Shown here piece by piece: positions 1 through 5,466 of a stretch of 5,466 nucleotides of DNA. Origin of the DNA: Rickettsiaceae bacterium (lineage in GTDB: Bacteria > Pseudomonadota > Alphaproteobacteria > Rickettsiales > Rickettsiaceae); contig JAGOJE010000077.1 of NCBI GenBank assembly GCA_017995275.1, positions 1 through 5,466 of the forward strand, written 5' to 3'. The translations under genes were made by a program, and so were the position numbers. The stretch's first letter is position 1, and every line of letters begins with the position of its first letter. The notes beneath the pieces were generated by a model that ran no database searches, was not told the origin of the DNA, and saw nothing but the letters and a program-made list of their open reading frames with translations.

Positions 1-832
1 GGCTATAATATCTAACATAAATAATGATGTTTTAAGAAACTGCATGGAAAATAAAATAGTACCTGTTATTGCGGGGTTTCAAGGAATAACTGAAGATGGA
101 AAAGTAACAACTCTAGGCCGCGGTGGATCCGACACTACAGCTGTTGCAATAGCCGCAAGCATAAATGCTGATCAGTGCGATATTTACACAGATGTAGACG
201 GAGTATATAACGCTGACCCACGCCTTATTCATAATGCAAAGAAAATTGATATATTAAGCTATGAAGAAATGCTAGAATTTGCATCGGTAGGAGCAAAGGT
301 TTTACACACAAGATCAGTTCAGCTAGGAATGAGATATAATATACCCATCAGAGTAATATCATCATTTACAGAAGCTGCAGGAACAATAATAACAAGTAAA
401 AGTAATATAATGGAAAAACCAAAAGTCACAGGAATAGCACATAATAAAAACATCGCCTCCATATCTATAAAAAACATCGATTCTGCAGCTGAGTTACTAA
501 AACAGCTAGCCAAAAACAATGTAAATATAGAGATAGTACAAAGCAGCAACGATAAATTACTAATCATAATACCGCTAAGCGACCTACCATCCGCAAAAAT
601 AACAATTGCAGATGTTAAAACAGAAATACGTACAGATTTGGCTCTCGTTTCAGTTATAGGCTTTGGAGTGAAAAACGATACTCAAATTCTTGGCATAATC
701 ACTTCTATATTATCTAAAAATAATATAAATTTACTAATGATGGTTACATCGGAAATCAAAATCAGCATTATGATAGAAGATTCTCATACTGAATCTGTTG
801 TTAAATTGTTGCATGAGGCACTGTGCTTATGA
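1..832 (+). CDS. lysC: Aspartokinase (aspartate kinase), C-terminal part, cut by the window's left edge
   Basis: This enzyme phosphorylates L-aspartate with ATP in the cytoplasm, the first step toward diaminopimelate/lysine, threonine and methionine. The reading frame is open to base 1, so the ATG at 44 is internal; about 276 residues are visible of the roughly 400 usual. The N-terminal KFGGTS-type segment lies outside the window. Visible kinase motifs are VIAGFQG, the nucleotide-binding LGRGGSDTTA (about 113-142), YTDVDGVYNADPR (185-223) and SYEEMLEFASVGAKVLH. Two C-terminal ACT domains follow, from about 420 and about 640; the second holds VTSEIKISIMI and ends in LHEALCL, typical of the allosteric part of monofunctional LysC. 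Feedback inhibition by lysine and/or threonine is therefore likely but which one cannot be read. The frame is intact and rich in AAA and ATA codons. The stop overlaps the next gene by 4 bp, which implies co-translation. Family assignment is secure. Confidence 0.96.
   Translation, partial: AIISNINNDVLRNCMENKIVPVIAGFQGITEDGKVTTLGRGGSDTTAVAIAASINADQCDIYTDVDGVYNADPRLIHNAKKIDILSYEEMLEFASVGAKVLHTRSVQLGMRYNIPIRVISSFTEAAGTIITSKSNIMEKPKVTGIAHNKNIASISIKNIDSAAELLKQLAKNNVNIEIVQSSNDKLLIIIPLSDLPSAKITIADVKTEIRTDLALVSVIGFGVKNDTQILGIITSILSKNNINLLMMVTSEIKISIMIEDSHTESVVKLLHEALCL
815..818 (+). promoter_or_regulatory. Ribosome binding site (GAGG) for the M23 lipoprotein gene
   Basis: GAGG lies inside the last codons of lysC, 10 nt before the ATG at 829 and only 4 nt before the in-frame GTG at 823. 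The spacing favours the ATG, as does the ATGA overlap with the lysC stop. Confidence 0.55.
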
Positions 833-1719
833 GATATTTGATAGCGATATTACTCATCCTTTCTTCATGTACGCAACATAATTTAAGCGAAAAACTTGTA
901 AAAAACATAAATGAAGAAGTAAAAAAGTCCCATAATATAGATGATGGCTACATAATAGCGAAATACGACCTTGCAGGACTTAGCAATCATTCATGCTTAT
1001 ATTTAAAAAATTATGGAAGAGTGATAAATAGCAGCAGTGAAAATAGATCTTTTATAAATCGGATGATTCCTAAAATCTCCAAAAAAAGCCTTATAATGAA
1101 AAGAGCCAAAGCAAAATTAGAATTCGCAAAAGAAGATTTAACAATTCTACAAGCCCGATACAATATATTCAGCGATTCTGAATTTAGAAAAATTGCAGCA
1201 AAAAAAGAATGCTCGTCAAGCGCTGACCCATTTTCTGTAATTGATGAAGAAGAAACGAGCGATTATCTGAAGGATCTTCAAAAACTAGATAAAATAGTGA
1301 GCCATATTCCTATATTTTTTCCTCATGGAAGATGCGTTATAACAAGCCCATTTGGAATAAGAAAACACCCAATTACAAAAGCTCAAAAAATGCATTCCGG
1401 AATAGATCTTAGAGGAACCAAAAAACGTGCACCAATTTACGCCGCAGCAGATGGACATGTGATTTTAGCGCATAAATCATCAAGTTATGGTAATGTAATT
1501 ATGATAAATCATGGGAATAGATTTAAAACCAAATATGCACATTTACATAAAATGTTTGTAAAAAAAGGTGATAAAGTAATAGAAGGACAGGAAATAGGGA
1601 TAGAGGGAGACACTGGAATGTCTACTTCTCACCATTTACATTTCGAAGTTATCTTTAACGATTCGCCAATTAACCCATCAGAGTTTATATCCAGAGGCTA
1701 CAAATGCCAAAACATTTGA
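829..1719 (+). CDS. Predicted outer-membrane lipoprotein with LytM/M23 zinc metallopeptidase domain
   Basis: Likely a periplasmic peptidoglycan endopeptidase or an activator of wall hydrolases. The 296-residue protein begins with a short signal (MRYLIAILLILSSC) ending in an LSSC lipobox at 11-14; Thr follows the Cys, so there is no Asp retention signal and outer-membrane anchoring is expected. Residues about 15-160 are charged, with a likely helical stretch near MKRAKAKLEFAKEDL, and match no family I recognise. The M23 domain runs from about 172 to 290: SPFGIRKHP, then HSGID with H189 and D193, KYAHLH (H238), and SHHLHFEV with the HxH pair H269/H271. All expected zinc and catalytic positions are present, so it should be an active peptidase and not a degenerate EnvC/NlpD-type activator. 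The ATG at 829 was chosen over the GTG at 823 for the GAGG spacing and ATGA overlap. Coupling to lysC suggests a shared wall-related role, which is inference. Substrate bond is unknown. Confidence 0.92.
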   Translation: MRYLIAILLILSSCTQHNLSEKLVKNINEEVKKSHNIDDGYIIAKYDLAGLSNHSCLYLKNYGRVINSSSENRSFINRMIPKISKKSLIMKRAKAKLEFAKEDLTILQARYNIFSDSEFRKIAAKKECSSSADPFSVIDEEETSDYLKDLQKLDKIVSHIPIFFPHGRCVITSPFGIRKHPITKAQKMHSGIDLRGTKKRAPIYAAADGHVILAHKSSSYGNVIMINHGNRFKTKYAHLHKMFVKKGDKVIEGQEIGIEGDTGMSTSHHLHFEVIFNDSPINPSEFISRGYKCQNI

Positions 1720-1850
1720 TGCTAACTTCAAAGCAAAAAGCAATCTATTATATACTTCGCCATTTAATATAGTGAATTCAAGGATCTAGCGCAACATACT
1801 GCAATTGACGGCTTCATGACAATCTAGTATCTACTTCAGCTCCTTTGAGA

Positions 1851-1906
1851 GTGGACACCACGCGTAAAGGTCAACTAATTCGTTGACAGATTTTGTAGGA
1901 CAAATC
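1851..1906. terminator. Cluster of small inverted repeats between convergent genes; possible weak bidirectional terminator
   Basis: Three adjacent short stems sit in the gap between the M23 gene and cmk. They are GTGG-ACA-CCAC (1851-1861), GTCAAC-TAATTC-GTTGAC (1870-1887) and GATTTTGT-AGG-ACAAATC (1889-1906, one-base bulge), the last overlapping the cmk stop codon. On the + strand the second stem is followed by AGA and TTTT, a weak intrinsic-terminator pattern. On the - strand no T run follows. The stems are short and only moderately GC-rich. The rest of the gap (1720-1850) shows no ORF, tRNA or clear promoter. Confidence 0.3.
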
Positions 1907-2546
1907 ACCCCAAGGAAACCAGCAAAAGTTCTATAACTTCATCTGGGGTCATTTGTGAACTATCTATGACTATCGCATCAGGCGCTGCTACCAGTGGCGC
2001 ATGAGCTCTATTTTTATCCCTAAGATCTCTGGAACTTAAAGACTCCGTCACCTCCGCAAGAGTTACATCCTTACCGCCAGCCGTCATCTGCTGAAACCTT
2101 CTTTGCGCTCTAACAGACAAATCAGCAGTAATATATATCTTCACATCTGCATCTGGCGCTATAACGGTTCCTATATCCCTACCTTCCATCACCACTCTTT
2201 TATTATTATCAATGAAGTCTCTTTGAGCTTTGTAGAGCCCAGCCCTTACTTCTGGAATTGAAGCGATAATCGAGGAAATTTCCGTCACATCTTCGCTGTA
2301 AATATCTCCATAAGAGTCCCTAGCATCATTTAAAATAGCTAGTACAGCATCCACATCATTTGGATTAACAGAAGCCTGCAACACACTTAGCGCAAGCTTC
2401 CTATAAAAAATGCTACTTTGACAGTAAGTAAAATTGAAACGCTCAGCTATTAACTCAGCAATAGTCCCCTTGCCAGATGCGGCAGTTCCATCTATAGCAA
2501 CCACACATCTAAGTTGATCGTTTAGGAATTTTTCTTTTTTAGCCAT
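1905..2546 (-). CDS. cmk: Cytidylate kinase (CMP/dCMP kinase)
   Basis: This cytoplasmic enzyme transfers phosphate from ATP to CMP or dCMP, feeding RNA, DNA and CDP-lipid synthesis. The 213-residue protein has the P-loop GTAASGKGT (20-28) after AID, IASIPEVRAGLYKAQRDF (94-111), EGRDIGTV (121-128), VRAQRR (145-150), and the lid/CMP motif RDLRDKNRAHAPL (173-185). By analogy with E. coli Cmk, S44, R109, D124, R173, D177 and R180 fit CMP-contact positions. Two oddities are visible. The usual D-[ST]-G-x-x-Y-R segment reads QSSIFYR (43-49), and the NMP-binding insert (about 75-95) is shorter than in the E. coli enzyme, while the N-terminus carries several extra residues. The ATG begins one base after the infC stop with no strong ribosome site, so translation probably depends on ribosomes finishing infC. 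Frame is intact and the assignment is firm. Confidence 0.95.
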   Translation of the reverse strand: MAKKEKFLNDQLRCVVAIDGTAASGKGTIAELIAERFNFTYCQSSIFYRKLALSVLQASVNPNDVDAVLAILNDARDSYGDIYSEDVTEISSIIASIPEVRAGLYKAQRDFIDNNKRVVMEGRDIGTVIAPDADVKIYITADLSVRAQRRFQQMTAGGKDVTLAEVTESLSSRDLRDKNRAHAPLVAAPDAIVIDSSQMTPDEVIELLLVSLG

Positions 2547-2547
2547 T

Positions 2548-3072
2548 TCAAGACTTTGGAACCAGTATCATTAATATCTGCTTCCCTTCCATTCTGGGTT
2601 CAAGCTCAACTTTAGCAACATCCTCCAAAGAAGTAACGATGCGTGAAAACAAAGCCATCCCCTGATCGTTATAGACTATTTCTCTACCACGAAACCACAT
2701 GGAAATCCTAACTTTATCACCATCCTCTAGGAATCTCCTGATGTTCCTGACTTTGATTTCAAAGTCACCAGTTCCTATATTAGGACGGAACTTCATCTCC
2801 TTCACAGATACTACTTTCTGTTTCTTACGAGACTCCTGCAGACGCTTCTTGCTCTCATATTTGTATTTTCCAAAATCCATGATTTTGCACACTGGAGGCT
2901 CCGCTTGGGGAGAAATCTCCACAAGATCAAGCCCCGCACTTTGTGCAGCAGCAATTGCATCGAATAGTTTTACAACGCCAACCATATCTCCATTTGCATT
3001 TACTAAACGAACCTGTGCGGCCCTTATTTCCTTGTTGGCTCTAGGAAATTTATTGTTACGATTTTCAGAAAT
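2548..3072 (-). CDS. infC: Translation initiation factor IF-3, starting at a rare ATT codon
   Basis: IF3 binds the 30S subunit, keeps the subunits apart and checks start-codon/initiator-tRNA pairing. The first ATG in frame (2985) would give only 145 residues and cut into the N-domain. Upstream the frame stays open to a TAA at 3091-3093 and encodes ISENRNNKFPRANKEIRA and QVRLVNANGD, the conserved IF3 N-terminus. No ATG, GTG or TTG lies in that extension. ATT at 3070-3072, preceded by GGAG at 7 nt, gives 174 residues, the family's usual size. The N-domain spans about 10-75, with the IF3 signature KIMDFGKYKYESKK (63-76); a basic linker with SRKKQK follows (81-86). The C-domain from about 87 includes VKEMKFRPNIGTGDFEIKVRN in outline and FRGREIVYNDQG (127-138). 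AUU initiation underlies IF3 autoregulation in E. coli, so the same control is likely here. Upstream is thrS (83-base gap); cmk follows after one base. Confidence 0.95.
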   Translation of the reverse strand: MSENRNNKFPRANKEIRAAQVRLVNANGDMVGVVKLFDAIAAAQSAGLDLVEISPQAEPPVCKIMDFGKYKYESKKRLQESRKKQKVVSVKEMKFRPNIGTGDFEIKVRNIRRFLEDGDKVRISMWFRGREIVYNDQGMALFSRIVTSLEDVAKVELEPRMEGKQILMILVPKS

Positions 3073-3079
3073 AGTTTTA

Positions 3080-3083
3080 CTCC
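3080..3083 (-). promoter_or_regulatory. Ribosome binding site (GGAG) deciding the infC ATT start
   Basis: On the - strand GGAG is followed by seven bases (TAAAACT) and then ATT at 3072-3070. This is the best Shine-Dalgarno match in the thrS-infC gap, and its spacing is ideal for the ATT. No comparable motif precedes the internal ATG at 2985. Confidence 0.75.
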
Positions 3084-3128
3084 ATTTGTGTTAATAAAAT
3101 TCATTTTTACTACGGCTCGCTCTAAAGC

Positions 3129-3145
3129 TCACCTATCCGGGGTGA
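3129..3145 (-). other. Short inverted repeat just after thrS, in the infC leader
   Basis: On the - strand TCACC-CCGGATA-GGTGA forms a 5-bp stem with a 7-base loop starting about 10 bases after the thrS stop. No T run follows, so it is not a standard intrinsic terminator. It might be an RNA-processing site, a 3' mRNA stabiliser or chance. The gap between thrS and infC otherwise shows only the infC ribosome site. Confidence 0.22.
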
Positions 3146-3155
3146 CAGCACACCA

Positions 3156-5060
3156 CTAAAACCCCTTATTCTCAGCCTTTACCATAGAAGCAAGTTCACC
3201 CAAAGTCATAGTCTTTTGCTCATTTGTACCAAACATACGCAAAGTAACAACTTTATCTTCCGCTTCTTTTTTCCCTATAATAGCAATTATAGGAACCTTC
3301 TGTGTAGAGAAATGTCGGATCTTATAATTAATTTTTTCTGCTGAAATGTCAAGCTCAGTTCTAACTCCTTGTTCTTTGAGATAGTCACAAACTTCTTTTG
3401 CATAATCATCTGTGTCATTTGTGACAGTTATAACCGCCACCTGAACCGGAGCAAGCCACAACGGAAATTTACCAGCATATTCCTCTATTAAGATTCCTAT
3501 AAATCTTTCAAAAGTTCCTATTATAGCCCTATGCAGCATAACAGGACGCTTCTTTTCCCCACCTTGTGATGTATATAATGCATCAAGCCGCTCTGGCAAA
3601 ACAAAATCCACCTGCAAAGTACCGCATTGCCACTTGCGACCTATAGCGTCCTTAAGATGGAATTCTAATTTTGGACCGTAAAAAGCACCATCACCAGGAT
3701 TTAATTCATAATCAAGTCCTGCCTCCTTCGCCGCATCCTTCAAAGCGTTTTCAGCCTTATCCCAAGTCGCATCATCACCAGCTCGCACATCAGGACGATC
3801 AGAAAATTTAACCTCTACATCCTGGAAGCCAAAATCAGCATATACTTCTTTTAAAAGGTTACAAAAAGCTACTGTTTCAGAGGTTATTTGATCCTCTGAG
3901 CAAAAAATATGAGCGTCATCCTGCACAAAACCACGTACTCTCATCAACCCATGAAGTCCGCCTGAAGGCTCGTTCCTATGGCAACAACCAAACTCAGCCA
4001 TCCTAAGAGGCAAATCTCTATAGCTTTTTGTACCTTGATTGAAAATTTGTATATGGCATGGGCAATTCATCGGCTTTAGAGCCAAAACTTGGTCTTCATG
4101 ATGAATAGCAAACATATTCTGACCGAATTTTTCCCAATGGCCAGATTTTTCCCATAGGCTTCTATCAACGAGCATAGGAGTTTTTACCTCGCTATAGCCA
4201 TATTTTGATATCTTATTCCTAATATATTGCTCTATGATCCTATATATAGTCCAGCCTTTTTCATGCCAAAAAACCATTCCTTGAGCTTCTTCTTGCAAAT
4301 GGAATAGATCAAGTTCGCGACCAAGCTTTCTGTGATCCCTCCTTTCGGCTTCCTCAATCATGAATAAATACTGCTCTAACTGCTCTTTAGTAGCAAAGGC
4401 TGTTCCATAAATACGCTGCAACATAGCGTTTTTGCTATCACCACGCCAATAAGCACCAGCAACTTTCATCAGCTTAAAATGCTTCACATGCCTTGTAGAA
4501 GGAGCGTGAGGACCACGACAAAGATCAATAAAATTACCTTGCTTATATAGCGAAATATCATCTCCAGCTGGAATGGATTCTATAATTTCAGCCTTATAAA
4601 ATTCTCTAGCATTTCTGAAAAACTCAATAGCGCTTTCCCTTTTCCAAACTTCTCTTGTTATTTCCTCGTCCCTTTTTACTATTTTAAGCATTTTTTGCTC
4701 TATCACAGCAAGGTCATCTGTACTAAATGGAACATCCCTAACAAAATCATAATAGAAGCCATTTTCTATCGCTGGGCCTATAGTTATTTGCACATCTGGC
4801 CATAATTCTTTCACAGCCTCTGCCATTATATGCGCAGCGTCATGACGTATTATCTCCAAAGCTTCCTTATCCTTAGGGGTTATGATTCTAACTGCAGCAT
4901 CTTTATTTATCGGAAGAGAAAGATCCACCATCTGCCCATCCAGCGAAATAGCAAGAGCATCCTTAGCAAGAGACATAGATATTGAGGAGGCAACCTCCTG
5001 CCCCGTCGTGCCAAGTTTAAACTCCCTAACAGAAGAATCTGGAAAAGTAAGTTTTATCAT
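3156..5060 (-). CDS. thrS: Threonyl-tRNA synthetase, full length with editing domain
   Basis: This cytoplasmic class II synthetase activates threonine with ATP and charges tRNA-Thr. At 634 residues it is full length (E. coli ThrRS is 642). Domains in order are TGS (1-60), the N2 editing domain with H73xxxH77 and C181xxxH185 for clearing mischarged serine, the catalytic core (about 240-535), and the anticodon-binding domain (about 538-630). Zinc ligands fit C333 (MNCPCH), H384 (DDAHIF) and H510 (MLHRAIIGT). Motif 2 contains RMAEFGCCHRNEPSGG (353-368), and motif 3 lies in HRAIIGTFERFIG (510-522). All key residues are present, so both charging and editing should be active. The ATG at 5060 is firm because an in-frame TAA lies six bases upstream. 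No Shine-Dalgarno sequence is visible before it. The gene follows the ankyrin-like gene on the same strand after about 111 bases and leads into infC and cmk. Confidence 0.98.
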   Translation of the reverse strand: MIKLTFPDSSVREFKLGTTGQEVASSISMSLAKDALAISLDGQMVDLSLPINKDAAVRIITPKDKEALEIIRHDAAHIMAEAVKELWPDVQITIGPAIENGFYYDFVRDVPFSTDDLAVIEQKMLKIVKRDEEITREVWKRESAIEFFRNAREFYKAEIIESIPAGDDISLYKQGNFIDLCRGPHAPSTRHVKHFKLMKVAGAYWRGDSKNAMLQRIYGTAFATKEQLEQYLFMIEEAERRDHRKLGRELDLFHLQEEAQGMVFWHEKGWTIYRIIEQYIRNKISKYGYSEVKTPMLVDRSLWEKSGHWEKFGQNMFAIHHEDQVLALKPMNCPCHIQIFNQGTKSYRDLPLRMAEFGCCHRNEPSGGLHGLMRVRGFVQDDAHIFCSEDQITSETVAFCNLLKEVYADFGFQDVEVKFSDRPDVRAGDDATWDKAENALKDAAKEAGLDYELNPGDGAFYGPKLEFHLKDAIGRKWQCGTLQVDFVLPERLDALYTSQGGEKKRPVMLHRAIIGTFERFIGILIEEYAGKFPLWLAPVQVAVITVTNDTDDYAKEVCDYLKEQGVRTELDISAEKINYKIRHFSTQKVPIIAIIGKKEAEDKVVTLRMFGTNEQKTMTLGELASMVKAENKGF

Positions 5061-5063
5061 ATA

Positions 5064-5093
5064 ATATTAGATTATTTTGTTTCATGCGCGCAA
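5064..5093 (-). promoter_or_regulatory. Weak candidate promoter for thrS
   Basis: On the - strand TTGCGC (5093-5088) and TAATAT (5069-5064) are separated by 18 bases and resemble sigma-70 -35 and -10 boxes (3/6 and 4/6 matches). A start about 7 bases further would fall at or next to the thrS ATG, giving a leaderless or nearly leaderless mRNA. In such AT-rich DNA, matches of this quality occur by chance. Confidence 0.18.
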
Positions 5094-5171
5094 GACTATC
5101 AGATTTTTTATAATAATCAAAAGTTTTTTCCTGGAATGTAATGCAGAATCATCAAAGAGACCACCTGCTGC

Positions 5172-5466
5172 TTACCTCCGCCCCACTTTTCTTGAATCTT
5201 CTTTCGGAGAAGTTGGAACAGTAGTGGCATCTGCATCTTGTGCGATTGAAGCGCCAAGAACTCGTCCAGCTTTCACCACTTCTTCAGCCATCTTTTTTTC
5301 TTCTAAGAATTCTAAAATTTTTGTGTAAAGTTGTGCTTTAGCTGAGGCTTGCTTAATTTCATTCTGGAAAAAATTTATCTTATAATCCAATGTACCATCA
5401 TCATTTTGATCTATTTTTGCGCCATGATTTATGAGGGTTTTGATTGTTGATAGGTTATTTTCTGTT
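5172..5466 (-). CDS. C-terminal end of an ankyrin-repeat-like protein, cut by the window's right edge
   Basis: The frame is open to the right edge, so the TTG at 5388-5390 is internal, not the start; 97 residues are visible. The first stretch reads NNLSTIKTLINHGAKID then QNDDGTLDY. This matches the second helix and loop of an ankyrin repeat (..eiVklLLe.GAdin..d..G.T.LD). The repeat is degenerate: TLDYKINFF stands where TPLHLA or TALDLA is usual. It may be the capping repeat. A charged, probably helical stretch follows (KAQLYTKILEFLEEKKMAEE), then a polar, likely disordered tail ending KEDSRKVGRR. Ankyrin proteins are common in Rickettsiales and some are secreted effectors, but nothing here shows secretion. 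Only one repeat is visible, so the family call is tentative. It lies upstream of thrS on the same strand; no clear terminator separates them. Confidence 0.65.
   Translation of the reverse strand, partial: TENNLSTIKTLINHGAKIDQNDDGTLDYKINFFQNEIKQASAKAQLYTKILEFLEEKKMAEEVVKAGRVLGASIAQDADATTVPTSPKEDSRKVGRR

Noticed and set aside
44..832. ATG at 44 as the start of a complete 262-residue protein
   Set aside because: The frame is open back to base 1, and the ATG falls within the conserved aspartokinase kinase domain, so it is an internal Met of a gene cut by the edge.
410..832. Internal ATG at 410 as a separate regulatory (beta) subunit start, as in Bacillus LysC
   Set aside because: The Met sits just before the ACT domains, but no ribosome site precedes it; nothing beyond position supports a second start.
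1883..1888. Perfect TTGACA on the + strand as a -35 box
   Set aside because: No -10 box at proper spacing, and it would read antisense into cmk; it forms part of the inverted repeat instead.
1720..1904. tRNA or small RNA gene in the convergent gap
   Set aside because: No T-arm GTTCRA block, acceptor-stem pairing or cloverleaf could be found on either strand.
2699..3094. 131-residue + strand frame opposite infC
   Set aside because: It lies antisense to the well-conserved infC gene, lacks a recognisable domain and is a shadow frame.
3024..3104. 26-codon - strand frame (MNFINTNGVKLF and onward) overlapping the infC start as a leader peptide
   Set aside because: It has no ribosome site and no composition typical of an attenuator peptide; AT-rich DNA gives such frames by chance, although it does cover the infC start region.
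4060..4080. MNCPCH in ThrRS, with Cys where E. coli has Gly, as an anomaly
   Set aside because: From general knowledge this variant is usual in alphaproteobacterial ThrRS, and the zinc ligands are intact.
5026..5085. 19-codon - strand frame (MKQNNLILYDKT and onward) overlapping the thrS start as a threonine leader peptide
   Set aside because: It contains one Thr only, has no ribosome site and no attenuator hairpin.

Overview
The window is AT-rich and looks like chromosome from an obligately host-associated alphaproteobacterium, most likely of the order Rickettsiales. That assignment is inferred from base composition, the alphaproteobacterial style of the threonyl-tRNA synthetase core (MNCPCH zinc-site motif, EFGCCHRNEPSG motif 2), and an ankyrin-like protein next to housekeeping genes. 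Genus cannot be named from this sequence alone.

Layout: two blocks converge on a short intergenic gap at about 1720-1904. On the + strand, the window opens inside an aspartokinase gene (lysC), whose stop overlaps by 4 bp (ATGA) the start of a predicted outer-membrane lipoprotein with a LytM/M23 metallopeptidase domain. On the - strand, read right to left, come the C-terminal end of an ankyrin-like protein cut by the window edge, then thrS, infC and cmk. The gene cmk starts one base after the infC stop. The gaps before thrS and infC are about 111 and 83 bases.

Functionally, the - strand block concerns translation and nucleotide supply: threonine charging, initiation factor 3, CMP/dCMP kinase. 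It resembles the thrS-infC order of many bacteria, with cmk in third place instead of rpmI/rplT as in E. coli. The + strand pair may share a peptidoglycan theme: aspartokinase opens the pathway to diaminopimelate, and the M23 lipoprotein would cut or regulate the wall. That link is inferred from gene coupling.

The best-supported non-routine observation is that infC has no usable ATG/GTG/TTG at its N-terminus. The full-length protein of 174 residues fits an ATT (AUU) start at 3072 preceded by GGAG at 7 nt, the rare start codon through which IF3 controls its own synthesis in E. coli. I found no CRISPR array, tRNA or rRNA gene, insertion sequence or defence system, and no convincing evidence of an undescribed system. 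This is mostly ordinary core genome.
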